The notes beneath the pieces are model-generated. The model was not told where the DNA came from. It was given only the letters and a program-made list of their open reading frames with translations, and did not search any database. The position numbers and the translations under genes were made by a program. Of a DNA stretch of 64,000 nt, positions 51,390 through 60,203 are shown piece after piece (the stretch's first letter is position 1; each line of letters starts with the position of its first letter). The stretch lies in the NCBI RefSeq assembly GCF_036226765.1, contig NZ_CP109017.1, positions 2,309,501 through 2,373,500 of the forward strand. The letters are read 5' to 3'. The stretch is from Streptomyces sp. NBC_00670. Lineage in GTDB: Bacteria > Actinomycetota > Actinomycetes > Streptomycetales > Streptomycetaceae.

Positions 51390-54131
51390 TCAGCGGTGGT
51401 CGCTGCCCGTCGACGACGAGGCCGCGCGCCCGGCCTCCAGGCGGGCGACCGGGATGCGGAACGGGGAGCAGGAGACGTAGTCCAGGCCCACCTCGTGGAA
51501 GAAGTGGACGGACTCCGGGTCGCCGCCGTGCTCGCCGCACACGCCGAGCTTGAGGTCGGGCCGGGTCTCGCGGCCCGCCTTCGCCGCCGCCCTGACCAGC
51601 GAGCCGACGCCGTCCTGGTCGATCGTCTCGAAGGGCGACACCCCGAAGATGCCCTTCTCCAGGTACGCCGTGAAGAAGCTCGCCTCCACGTCGTCGCGGC
51701 TGAAGCCCCACACCGTCTGGGTCAGGTCGTTGGTGCCGAAGGAGAAGAACTCCGCCGCCTCCGCGATCTGCCCGGCGGTCAGCGCGGCGCGCGGCAGTTC
51801 GATCATCGTGCCGATCGCCAGCTTCAGCTCCGTGCCGGTGGCGGCCTGGACCTCCGCGACGACCTGGTCGGCCTCCTCGCGGACGATCTCCAGCTCCTGG
51901 ACCGTGCCGACGAGCGGGATCATGATCTCCGCGCGCGGGTCGCCCTTGGCCGCCTTGCGCTCGGCCGCCGCCTCGGCGATCGCCCGTACCTGCATGGTGA
52001 ACAGGCCGGGGATGACGAGGCCGAGCCGTACCCCGCGCAGGCCCAGCATCGGGTTCTGCTCGTGCAGCCGGTGCACGGCCTGGAGCAGCCGCAGATCGTT
52101 CTCGTGCGGGTCCTTGCGGGACTCGGCGAGCGCGACGCGCACCGACAGTTCGGTGATGTCGGGCAGGAACTCGTGCAGCGGCGGGTCCAGGAGACGGATC
52201 GTCACCGGGAGGCCGTCCATCGCCTCGAACAGTTCGATGAAGTCCTGCTTCTGCAACGGCAGGAGCTGCTTGAGGGACTCCTCGCGCTCGGCCTCGGTGT
52301 CGGCCAGGATCAGGCGTTCGACCAGCTCGCGGCGGTCGCCGAGGAACATGTGCTCGGTGCGGCACAGGCCGATCCCCTGCGCCCCGAACCGGCGGGCGCG
52401 CAGCGCGTCCTCGGCGTTGTCCGCGTTGGCGCGCACCCGCAGCCGGCGCTTGCGGTCGGCGAACGCCATGATCCGGTGGACGGCCTCGACCAGCTCGTCG
52501 GCGTCGTCGGCACCGGCGTGCATCCGCCCCTCGAAGTACTCCACGACCGGGGACGGCACGACGGGCACCTCGCCGAGGTAGACCTTGCCGGAGGAGCCGT
52601 CGATGGAGACGACGTCGCCCTCCTCCACGACCACCCCGCCCGGCGCCGTCAGACAGCGCCGCTTGGTGTCGACCTCCAGCTCCTCGGCGCCGCACACACA
52701 CGTCTTGCCCATGCCGCGCGCGACGACGGCGGCGTGCGAGGTCTTGCCGCCGCGCGAGGTGAGGATGCCCTCGGCGGCGATCATGCCGTCCAGGTCGTCG
52801 GGGTTGGTCTCGCGGCGGATCAGGATGACCTGCTCCCCGGAGCGCGACCACTTGATCGCGGTGTACGAGTCGAACACCGCCTTGCCGACCGCCGCGCCCG
52901 GCGAGGCCGCGATGCCCCGGCCGAGCTGCCTGACCTTGGCGTCCTCGTCGAAGCGGGGGAACATCAGCTGGGCGAGCTGGGCGCCGTTGACGCGTTGCAG
53001 CGCCTCCGCCTCGTCGATCAGACCCTGGTCCACGAGCTGCGTGGCGATCCGGAACGCGGCACCGGCGGTGCGCTTGCCGACGCGGGTCTGCAGCATCCAC
53101 AGGGTGCCGCGCTCGATGGTGAACTCGATGTCGCAGAGGTCGAGGTAGTGGTTCTCCAGCGTCTCCATGATCTGCATCAGCTGGTCGTACGACTTCTTGT
53201 CGATCCGCTCCAGCTCCGCGAGCGCGACGGTGTTGCGGATGCCGGCGACGACGTCCTCGCCCTGGGCGTTCTGGAGGTAGTCGCCGTAGACGCCCTGGTG
53301 GCCGCTCGCGGGGTCCCTCGTGAACGCGACACCCGTGCCGGAGTCGGGGCCGAGGTTGCCGAAGACCATGGAGCAGACGTTGACGGCCGTGCCGAGGTCG
53401 TGCGGGATGCGTTCCTGGCGGCGGTAGAGCTTGGCGCGGTCGGTGTTCCAGGAGTCGAAGACCGCCTTGATCGCGAGGTCCATCTGCTCGCGCGGGTCCT
53501 GCGGGAAGTCCCGGCCGGCCTCCTTCTTGACGATCTTCTTGAAGGTGGTGACCAGCTTCTTGAGGTCCGCGGCCTCCAGCTCGGTGTCGACCTCGACCTT
53601 CTTGGCCTCCTTCGCCTTGTCGAGGGCCTCCTCGAAGAGGTCGCCGTCGACGTCGAGGACCGTCTTGCCGAACATCTGGATGAGCCGGCGGTAGGAGTCC
53701 CACGCGAACCGGTCGTCGCCGGCCTGCTTGGCCAGGCCCTGTACGGACTTGTCGGACAGTCCGATGTTCAGGACGGTGTCCATCATCCCGGGCATGGAGA
53801 ACTTGGCCCCGGAGCGGACGGAGACGAGGAGGGGATCGTCGGCCTGCCCGAGCTTCTTGCCCATCTTCTTCTCCAGGGCATCGAGGTGCGCACTCACCTC
53901 GTCACGCAGGTGTGCCGGTTCCTCGCCGCTGCCGAGGTAGACCTTGCACGCCTCGGTGGTGATGGTGAAGCCGGGCGGGACGGGGAGCCCGAGGTTGGTC
54001 ATCTCGGCGAGGTTGGCGCCCTTGCCGCCGAGGAGGTCCTTCAGGTCCTTGTTGCCCTCGGTGAAGTCATAAACGAACTTCACGTCCTCGACGGCGTTCC
54101 CGGTTACGTGAGGATCTTTGTTTTCCGACAC
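51390..54131 (-). CDS. ppdK: Pyruvate, phosphate dikinase
   Basis: 913 residues. N-terminal nucleotide-binding domain: DLLGGKGANLAEMTNLGLPV, LLVSVRSGAKFSMPGMMDTV, VFGNLGPDSGTGVAFTRDPA, TLWMLQTRVGKRTAGAAFRI. Central phosphohistidine domain: LTSRGGKTSHAAVVARGMGK with the catalytic His. C-terminal PEP/pyruvate barrel: GLCRTEHMFLGDRREL, AIGTMIELPRAALTAGQIAE, FFSFGTNDLTQTVWGFSRDD and KLGVCGEHGGDPESVHFFHE with the catalytic Cys. It interconverts pyruvate + ATP + Pi with PEP + AMP + PPi. ATG at 54131 preceded by a 550-bp region full of palindromes. No PDRP regulator gene is adjacent. Confidence 0.97.
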   Translation of the reverse strand: MSENKDPHVTGNAVEDVKFVYDFTEGNKDLKDLLGGKGANLAEMTNLGLPVPPGFTITTEACKVYLGSGEEPAHLRDEVSAHLDALEKKMGKKLGQADDPLLVSVRSGAKFSMPGMMDTVLNIGLSDKSVQGLAKQAGDDRFAWDSYRRLIQMFGKTVLDVDGDLFEEALDKAKEAKKVEVDTELEAADLKKLVTTFKKIVKKEAGRDFPQDPREQMDLAIKAVFDSWNTDRAKLYRRQERIPHDLGTAVNVCSMVFGNLGPDSGTGVAFTRDPASGHQGVYGDYLQNAQGEDVVAGIRNTVALAELERIDKKSYDQLMQIMETLENHYLDLCDIEFTIERGTLWMLQTRVGKRTAGAAFRIATQLVDQGLIDEAEALQRVNGAQLAQLMFPRFDEDAKVRQLGRGIAASPGAAVGKAVFDSYTAIKWSRSGEQVILIRRETNPDDLDGMIAAEGILTSRGGKTSHAAVVARGMGKTCVCGAEELEVDTKRRCLTAPGGVVVEEGDVVSIDGSSGKVYLGEVPVVPSPVVEYFEGRMHAGADDADELVEAVHRIMAFADRKRRLRVRANADNAEDALRARRFGAQGIGLCRTEHMFLGDRRELVERLILADTEAEREESLKQLLPLQKQDFIELFEAMDGLPVTIRLLDPPLHEFLPDITELSVRVALAESRKDPHENDLRLLQAVHRLHEQNPMLGLRGVRLGLVIPGLFTMQVRAIAEAAAERKAAKGDPRAEIMIPLVGTVQELEIVREEADQVVAEVQAATGTELKLAIGTMIELPRAALTAGQIAEAAEFFSFGTNDLTQTVWGFSRDDVEASFFTAYLEKGIFGVSPFETIDQDGVGSLVRAAAKAGRETRPDLKLGVCGEHGGDPESVHFFHEVGLDYVSCSPFRIPVARLEAGRAASSSTGSDHR

Positions 54132-54682
54132 GGTCTCGACTCCTCGAGGACGCGGTGGCTGCCCTGACGGCGAGGAACATACCCAGATCGAAGGTGCGTG
54201 GGTACGTCCACTCGCGCGTCATGCGCCCGCAACCAGCCGTCCGCCGCTGGATCGAAAGTGGGTGCGGGAGGGGGCGGGGAGCGGGGGTGTGTTCACTTCT
54301 TGAAGAGGAAGGGGGAGCCGAAAACAGTTTTGACGCTCAAATGAGCGCACCATGGCACGCATGCGTGCACCCCGTGAACGATCGACCACTGGCACTGAGT
54401 GCCACGCCTCCGAGACTTACAGTCGCTTCGATTCGCTCATCTGAGCATGCCCCCTATCAAGGGTGGCGAGAATCACGCTGTTCGAGGGGGCCGGATTTCA
54501 CCATGCGGACGCCTGACGGACACCTCCGGGGGAAGCGTTGACGAGGCGTTTGCCGGGTGTTTGCCGGGTGCGGGGGCGACGGCTTGAACGCGGGTCGGCG
54601 GGGGCGCGTACGGGAGGACGGCGGGCCGGCCTCCCCGAACGGCCCGCCTTCTCACCACGGCTGCGCACGGAAGGACCCGCGG
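54132..54682. promoter_or_regulatory. Divergent control region with four dyads (ppdK / sulfatase)
   Basis: Four perfect or near-perfect palindromes: CGCTCA-AA-TGAGCG (54334-54347), GCACGCATGCGTGC (54355-54368), TGGCACT-G-AGTGCCA (54390-54404) and GCTCA-TC-TGAGC (54435-54446). The first and last share the GCTCAnnTGAGC core with centres 100 bp apart. The AT content is higher than flanking coding DNA. No ORF is supported. I assign this as the regulatory region for leftward ppdK and possibly the rightward gene at 54683. Confidence 0.55.
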
Positions 54683-57364
54683 GTGCCTCTCAACACGGAC
54701 ACGCGACAAACGGCGAACGAGACACCCCCGGCGCACCCCGCGGAACGGTCGACGCCGGCTGCGCCGACCGGGGCGGCCTCGGCCGGTTCGGCCGGGGCTG
54801 AGGCGTCGACCGAACCCGCCGCTGCGGAGAGCCCCGCGAAAACCGCGGAACCGGCCGCACCGCCCGACGCGGCGGCCGCGGAGACCGCCGAGGCCGAGGG
54901 CCACGCGGGGCCGGTGGCAGCAGCCGGGGCACACGAACCGGCGGAGCCGGCCGTAACGCCCGGGACCGCCAAGGCGGTCAAGGCCGTAGGACGGGCCGAA
55001 CCGTCGGCACAAGCCGGGGCGGAGCCTACGGCGTCGGACGCGCTGGCCGGTTCGGCCGGAGAGACCGGTTCGGTTGGTCAGACCAAGGCCACCGGCGCTG
55101 AGCGCCACGCCGAGCCGACGGCACCGGCCGAGGCGACGGCTTCGGAGGCCGCCAAGGCCGAGGGCCACACGAAGTCGGCGGCACCGGTCGGGGCACCAAA
55201 ACCGGCGGAGCCGACCGACTCGGCGGGAACCGTCGCGCCCGCCGAGCCGACGACACCACCCGAGGCGGCGGCCGCGGAGGCCGCCAAGGCCGAGGGACAG
55301 GCCGAGCCGTCGGCACAGGCCGGGGCGGAGGAGCCGACCGAACCAGCCGTTGCCAAGGGGCCCGCCAAAGCCACGGAACCGGCCGAGGCGGCCGAGGCAG
55401 GCGCACGGACCGACGCAGAGCCGACCGAACCGGCCGAGCCAGGCGGGGCGACGGCCGCAGGGGCCGCCAAGGCCGCGGTGACGGCGGACGAGGCGGACGC
55501 CGCCGATCCGGCGGGCGAATCCTCGCCGACGGGCGAGTCCGCGCCTGCGGACGAGCCGGAGGCCGCGGAGGAGGCCCCGGCGGAGGCGGCGCCCGCCGCG
55601 GCCGCCGGACCCGGCGAGGACGAGGCGGGTGAGGCGGAGGGTCGTGCGCCGGGCGGCGCCGGCGCAGCGGCCCCGCAAGGGGCGCGCCTCCGCGCCGCAC
55701 GGCGGAGGCGACGGGCGTGGCGGGAGGCGCATCCTGTCGCCGCCCGCGTGCTGCGCGACGGCACCACCCTCCTCGCCGCCCTCCTCGTCCTCACCGCGAT
55801 GGTGCTGCCCAACCGCATGCACCTGCGCCCCGCGCAGTTCACCCGCATTCCCGTGGAGGCACTGCTCGGCGGCGTCGTGCTCATGACGCTGCCCCGCCGC
55901 TGGCGGCTGGTCGCGGCGTGGGCCGGCGGCCTCGTCCTCGGCGCGCTGACCGTCCTGAACTTCTTCGACATGGGGTTCTACGAGTTCCTCGGCCGCCGCT
56001 TCGACATCGTGATCGACTGGGTGCTGCTCGACGACGCCAAGTCGTATCTCAACGACACCCTCGGCAAGAGCGGCACGACGGCCGTACTGATCGGCGCGGC
56101 CGCGCTGATCCTCGTCCTGGTCGTCCTGATCGCGCTCGCCGTCGTACGGCTGAGCGAACTGCTCGCCCGGCACCGCCACACCACCGGCCGTACGCTGCTC
56201 GTCCTCAGCATGGTGTGGATGACCTGCACCGTGCTGGGTCTCCGCATCGACGGCGTGCCGATCGCCTCCGAACACACCATCGCGCTGGCCCGCAGCCGCG
56301 CCGAGGCCGTGCAGGACACTCTGCGCGACGAACGGGAGTTCGCGAAGACGGCGAAGGCGGACGCGTTCGGCGGCACCCCGCCGTCCCAGCTCGTGCCGGA
56401 CCTGCGCGGCAAGGACATGATCTTCACGTTCATCGAGAGCTACGGCCGCAGCGCGATCGAGGACCCGGTGATGGCACCCGGTGTCGACAAGACGCTCGCC
56501 GCGAGCACCAAGGCACTGGCCAAGGCCGGGTTCCACGCGAAGAGCGGCTGGCTGACGTCGGCGACGTACGGCGGCAGCAGCTGGCTCGGGCACTCGACGT
56601 TCCTGTCGGGCCTGTGGATCGACAACCAGAACCGCTACCGCACGGTGACCAACAGCGACCACCTCAGCCTGACCAAGGCGTTCCGGAAGACCGGCGACTG
56701 GGACACCGTCGGCATCATGCCCGGCGTCCAGAAGGGCTGGCCGGAGGCGAAGTTCTACGGCCTGGACAAGGTCTACAACGCGTTCCAGATGGGGTACGAG
56801 GGGCCGAAGTTCAGCTGGTCGACGATGCCGGACCAGTACGCGCTGGAGGCGTTCCAGCGGCTCGAGCACAGCAAGAAGCGCGACAAGCCGCTGATGTCCG
56901 AGATCATCCTGACGTCCAGCCACCAGCCGTGGGCGCCGATCCCGAAGATGGTCGGCTGGGACCAGGTGGGCGACGGCTCCGTGTACAACGCGATCGAGAA
57001 GGCGGGCAAGGACCCGGGCGACGTCTTCTACGACTCCACGAAGGTCAAGCAGGAGTACGGAAAGTCGATCCAGTACTCGGTGACGGCGCTGACGCAGTTC
57101 CTTCAGCGCTACGGCGACGAGGACACCGTGCTCGTCTTCCTCGGCGACCACCAGCCGGTGGCGAAGGTGAGCGGCGACGGCGCCAACCACCAGGTCCCGG
57201 TGTCGATCGTGGCCAAGGACCCGAAGGTGCTCGACAGGATCGCGGGGTGGAACTACACGGACGGCCTCCGCCCGGCGAAGAACGCCCCGGTGTGGCGGAT
57301 GAGCTCGTTCAGGGACCGGTTCCTGACGGCGTACGGCTCGACACCGCACCCGTCGAAGGGATGA
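54683..57364 (+). CDS. LtaS/sulfatase-like membrane protein with long disordered tail
   Basis: 893 residues. Residues 1-335 are low complexity (Ala, Glu, Pro, Thr, Lys), with recurring phrases such as AAAAEAAKAEG and AEPSAQAGAE. A basic patch LRAARRRRRAWREAHP follows. Then TM segments (TLLAALLVLTAMVLPNRMHL, LVAAWAGGLVLGALTVLNFF, AVLIGAAALILVLVVLIALA, LLVLSMVWMTCTVLGLRIDG) and an extracytoplasmic phosphatase-type domain: DMIFTFIESYGRSAIEDPVM (metal Glu), LTSATYGGSSWLGHSTFLSG (nucleophile region) and VLVFLGDHQPVAKVSGDGAN (metal Asp-His). The family includes lipoteichoic-acid synthases and phosphoethanolamine transferases. GTG at 54683 with AAGGA at 9 nt. Confidence 0.85.
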   Translation: MPLNTDTRQTANETPPAHPAERSTPAAPTGAASAGSAGAEASTEPAAAESPAKTAEPAAPPDAAAAETAEAEGHAGPVAAAGAHEPAEPAVTPGTAKAVKAVGRAEPSAQAGAEPTASDALAGSAGETGSVGQTKATGAERHAEPTAPAEATASEAAKAEGHTKSAAPVGAPKPAEPTDSAGTVAPAEPTTPPEAAAAEAAKAEGQAEPSAQAGAEEPTEPAVAKGPAKATEPAEAAEAGARTDAEPTEPAEPGGATAAGAAKAAVTADEADAADPAGESSPTGESAPADEPEAAEEAPAEAAPAAAAGPGEDEAGEAEGRAPGGAGAAAPQGARLRAARRRRRAWREAHPVAARVLRDGTTLLAALLVLTAMVLPNRMHLRPAQFTRIPVEALLGGVVLMTLPRRWRLVAAWAGGLVLGALTVLNFFDMGFYEFLGRRFDIVIDWVLLDDAKSYLNDTLGKSGTTAVLIGAAALILVLVVLIALAVVRLSELLARHRHTTGRTLLVLSMVWMTCTVLGLRIDGVPIASEHTIALARSRAEAVQDTLRDEREFAKTAKADAFGGTPPSQLVPDLRGKDMIFTFIESYGRSAIEDPVMAPGVDKTLAASTKALAKAGFHAKSGWLTSATYGGSSWLGHSTFLSGLWIDNQNRYRTVTNSDHLSLTKAFRKTGDWDTVGIMPGVQKGWPEAKFYGLDKVYNAFQMGYEGPKFSWSTMPDQYALEAFQRLEHSKKRDKPLMSEIILTSSHQPWAPIPKMVGWDQVGDGSVYNAIEKAGKDPGDVFYDSTKVKQEYGKSIQYSVTALTQFLQRYGDEDTVLVFLGDHQPVAKVSGDGANHQVPVSIVAKDPKVLDRIAGWNYTDGLRPAKNAPVWRMSSFRDRFLTAYGSTPHPSKG

Positions 57365-57400
57365 TGAGCGGGCGGCGGCCCCGGCCCCGGCCCCCTCCCC

Positions 57401-58855
57401 TCAGGCCCGTATCCGCTTACCCGCCCCCGCGTCCCGCACCTCGGGCTCCGCCAGCCGTCGGGCCGTCCGCTCGGCGGTGCCGCGGGCCCAGCGGCCGGTG
57501 GTCAGCACGCCCAGGGCCAGCACCAGCACCCCGCACGCCATGAGGATCCACCAGCCGGGGCGGGCGGCCGAGACGAACGCGTGCCGGTACGAGGAGGCCC
57601 CCACGCCGGACACCAGCACCGCGCCCACCACCGCGACACCCAGCGTCTGCCCGATCTGCCGGCTGGTGGAGGCGACCGCCGCCGCCACCCCGGCCTGCTC
57701 CCGCGGCATCCCGGAGACGGCGGTGTTGGTGATCGGCGAGTTGACGAAGCCGAAGCCGATGCCGAAGAGGACGTAGCCGAGGAACAGGGTCACGTTCGAC
57801 GTCTCCCCCTCGAACACGGCGAACAGCGCGCAGCACGCGGTCATCGCGCACCCCGCGAGGACGAGCGGCAGCCGCGGGCCCCGGCTCCCGACCAGCCGTC
57901 CGGAGATCGGTGCGCACAGGCACGTCGGCACCGCCATCGGCAGCATCCACAGGCCGGCGTGGAGCGCGTCGAGTCCGCGTACGTTCTGCAGGTACAGCGT
58001 CGTCAGGAAGAGGAAGCCGCCGAGCGACGCGAACGCGCTGATCGCGATCACGGTCGCCCCGCTGAACGGCGCGGAGCGGAAGAAGCGCAGCTCGATGAGG
58101 GGTTCGGCGCGCCGGGGCTCGTACCGGAGGAGGCCGAGGAGGGCGGCGACGGCGAGGACGACGAAGGGGAGGACGGCGAGGAACCCGGCGTCCGGCGCCT
58201 CGATGATCGCGTACGTCAGCGCGCCGAAGAGCACGATGACGAGGAGCTGCCCCACGGGGTCGAGCCGGCGCGGCTTCGGCGCCCGCGACTCGGGCACGAA
58301 CCTCAGCGTGAGCAGCAGCGCGGCGACGCCCACCGGAAGGTTGAGCCAGAAGATCGACCGCCAGCCCACGGACTCCACGAGCAGCCCGCCGACCAGTGGT
58401 CCGGCGGCCATGGAGACGCCCATGACGGCACCCCAGACACCGATCGCCCGCGCGCGTTCGCGGGGGTCGGTGAAGGTGTTGGTGATGATCGACATCGCGA
58501 CCGGGTTGAGCATCGACCCGCCGACGGCCTGCACCATGCGGAAGACCACCAGCATCTGGAGGTTCGGGGCGACGGAGCACAGCGCCGAGCCGGCGGTGAA
58601 CACGGCGAGGCCGGTCATGAAGACGCGTTTGCGTCCCATCCGGTCGGCGGTGGAGCCGGACAGCATCAGCAGGGAGGCCAGGACGAGGAGGTAGGCGTCG
58701 ATCGCCCACTGCAACCCCGAGGTGCTGGCGTGGAGGTCCTTCTGCAACGCGGGCAGGGCCACGTTGAGGACGGTGTTGTCCAGTCCCACGATCAGCAGGC
58801 TCATGCAGCAGATCGCGAGCACCAGCATGCGGCGGCGGTGACTGAGCTCGGGCAT
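57401..58855 (-). CDS. MFS drug exporter, DHA2 (EmrB/QacA) type
   Basis: 484 residues, 14 predicted TM helices. Motif A-like GSTADRMGRKRVFMTGLAVF, motif C region GVWGAVMGVSMAAGPLVGGL, ESVGWRSIFWLNLPVGVAAL, and the TM1 D-N-T-V-L-N-V-A-L-P signature (IVGLDNTVLNVALPALQ). Proton-driven export of drugs or cations is the family role. The ATG at 58855 has GAGG close upstream; a TTG at 58873 is in frame. A repeated AT-rich motif lies in the divergent region facing dusB, probably its operator. Confidence 0.93.
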   Translation of the reverse strand: MPELSHRRRMLVLAICCMSLLIVGLDNTVLNVALPALQKDLHASTSGLQWAIDAYLLVLASLLMLSGSTADRMGRKRVFMTGLAVFTAGSALCSVAPNLQMLVVFRMVQAVGGSMLNPVAMSIITNTFTDPRERARAIGVWGAVMGVSMAAGPLVGGLLVESVGWRSIFWLNLPVGVAALLLTLRFVPESRAPKPRRLDPVGQLLVIVLFGALTYAIIEAPDAGFLAVLPFVVLAVAALLGLLRYEPRRAEPLIELRFFRSAPFSGATVIAISAFASLGGFLFLTTLYLQNVRGLDALHAGLWMLPMAVPTCLCAPISGRLVGSRGPRLPLVLAGCAMTACCALFAVFEGETSNVTLFLGYVLFGIGFGFVNSPITNTAVSGMPREQAGVAAAVASTSRQIGQTLGVAVVGAVLVSGVGASSYRHAFVSAARPGWWILMACGVLVLALGVLTTGRWARGTAERTARRLAEPEVRDAGAGKRIRA

Positions 58856-58885
58856 TGCCTCATCGTACGACAATAAGAATAGCGA

Positions 58886-58915
58886 GCCTAACTAATGACT
58901 TGCCTAATTAATGAC
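58886..58915. promoter_or_regulatory. Direct-repeat operator between MFS gene and dusB
   Basis: GCCTAACTAATGAC (58886-58899) and GCCTAATTAATGAC (58902-58915), 13 of 14 identical with a 16-bp period. AT-rich against the local background; each contains a CTAAnTAA core like MarR/TetR-type half-sites. It lies 31 bp upstream of the MFS start on one side and 63 bp from dusB on the other. No regulator gene adjoins. Confidence 0.6.
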
Positions 58916-58977
58916 CTATGCATCTGCCTGTGGACGACGCCGCACGAGGACCCGGCCCCGTGCGGGACAATGGAGCA

Positions 58978-60123
58978 ATGTCCACGCCCACCGCCACCCC
59001 GTTGCAGATCGGCCCGCACACCGTCGGACCGCCCGTCGTCCTCGCCCCCATGGCCGGGATCACGAACGCACCCTTCCGTACGCTGTGCCGGGAGTTCAGC
59101 GCCGGCAAGGGCCTGTACGTCAGCGAGATGATCACCACCCGCGCCCTGGTCGAGCGCAACGACAAGACGATGCAGCTCATCCGCTTCGACGCGAGCGAGA
59201 AGCCGCGCTCGATACAGCTGTACGGCGTCGATCCGGCGACGGTCGGCAAGGCCGTGCGGATGATCGCGGAGGAGGGTCTCGCCGACCACATCGACCTCAA
59301 CTTCGGCTGCCCCGTGCCGAAGGTGACCCGCAAGGGCGGCGGCTCGGCCCTGCCGTACAAGCGGAACCTGCTGCGGTCGATCCTGCGCGAGGCGGTCAGC
59401 GGCGCCGGTGACCTCCCGGTGACGATGAAGATGCGCAAGGGCATCGACGACGACCACCTCACCTACCTAGACGCCGGGCGCATGGCGGTCGAGGAGGGCG
59501 TCACCGCCATCGCGCTGCACGGCCGCACCGCCGCCCAGCACTACGGCGGCACGGCGGACTGGGACGCGATCGCCCGCCTCAAGGAGCACGTGCCGGAGAT
59601 CCCCGTACTCGGCAACGGCGACATCTGGTCGGCGGAGGACGCGCTGCGGATGGTGCGCGAGACGGGGTGCGACGGCGTGGTCGTGGGCCGGGGCTGCCTG
59701 GGCCGGCCGTGGCTCTTCGCGGACCTCGTGGCCGCGTTCGAGGGCCGTTCCGACGCCTACGTCCGCCCGACGCTGCGCGAGGTCGCCGACGTCATGGTCC
59801 GGCACGCGACCCTGCTCGGGGAGTGGCTCGGGGACGAGGCGCGGGGCGTGGTCGACTTCCGCAAGCACGTGGCCTGGTACCTGAAGGGGTTCGCGGTCGG
59901 CTCCGAGATGCGCAAGCGCCTCGCGATCACGTCGTCGCTGGCGGAACTGCGGGGCGGCCTGGACGAACTCGACCTCGACCAGGGCTGGCCGGCGGGCGCG
60001 GACGGCCCGCGCGGGCGGACGTCCGGCAACAACAGGGTCGTCCTGCCGGACGGCTGGCTCAAGGACCCGTACGCCTCGGTAGACGTAGGAGAAGAAGCAG
60101 AACTGGACACATCGGGCGGCTGA
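58978..60123 (+). CDS. dusB: tRNA-dihydrouridine synthase
   Basis: 381 residues. FMN barrel: PPVVLAPMAGITNAPFRTLC, GLYVSEMITTRALVERNDK, DHIDLNFGCPVPKVTRKGGG with the catalytic Cys in N-x-G-C-P, PVTMKMRKGIDDDHLTY, TAIALHGRTAAQHYGGTADW, VLGNGDIWSAEDALRMVRET, GVVVGRGCLGRPWLFADLV. It reduces specific uridines in tRNA D loops with NADPH and FMN. GACAAT ends 6 nt before the ATG with GGAG between, so the message may be leaderless or near-leaderless. Confidence 0.95.
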   Translation: MSTPTATPLQIGPHTVGPPVVLAPMAGITNAPFRTLCREFSAGKGLYVSEMITTRALVERNDKTMQLIRFDASEKPRSIQLYGVDPATVGKAVRMIAEEGLADHIDLNFGCPVPKVTRKGGGSALPYKRNLLRSILREAVSGAGDLPVTMKMRKGIDDDHLTYLDAGRMAVEEGVTAIALHGRTAAQHYGGTADWDAIARLKEHVPEIPVLGNGDIWSAEDALRMVRETGCDGVVVGRGCLGRPWLFADLVAAFEGRSDAYVRPTLREVADVMVRHATLLGEWLGDEARGVVDFRKHVAWYLKGFAVGSEMRKRLAITSSLAELRGGLDELDLDQGWPAGADGPRGRTSGNNRVVLPDGWLKDPYASVDVGEEAELDTSGG

Positions 60124-60125
60124 CA

Positions 60126-60189
60126 GCGCCCCGTCAGGGGCGCGGGGCCCCGTTGTCTGCGCGGCTCCGCCACGGGGGCGAAGCCCCCG
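60126..60189. terminator. Two adjacent hairpins between dusB and the P-type ATPase
   Basis: GCGCCCC-GTCA-GGGGCGC (60126-60143) and CGGGGGC-GAA-GCCCCCG (60173-60189). They lie between convergent genes and can stop transcripts from both sides. Motif style matches the intergenic repeat family seen at 30.1 and 41.7 kb. Confidence 0.75.
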
Positions 60190-60203
60190 GGCGGCGCCGG
60201 GCC

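Noticed and set aside
51006..54167. 1053-codon rightward frame across ppdK
   Set aside because: Antisense to ppdK; the ppdK frame has all catalytic motifs, the other strand has no recognisable domain.
54473..57349. 958-codon leftward frame with long Arg/Gly/Leu repeats
   Set aside because: Antisense to the low-complexity tail of the sulfatase-like gene; repeat character is a by-product of the coding strand.
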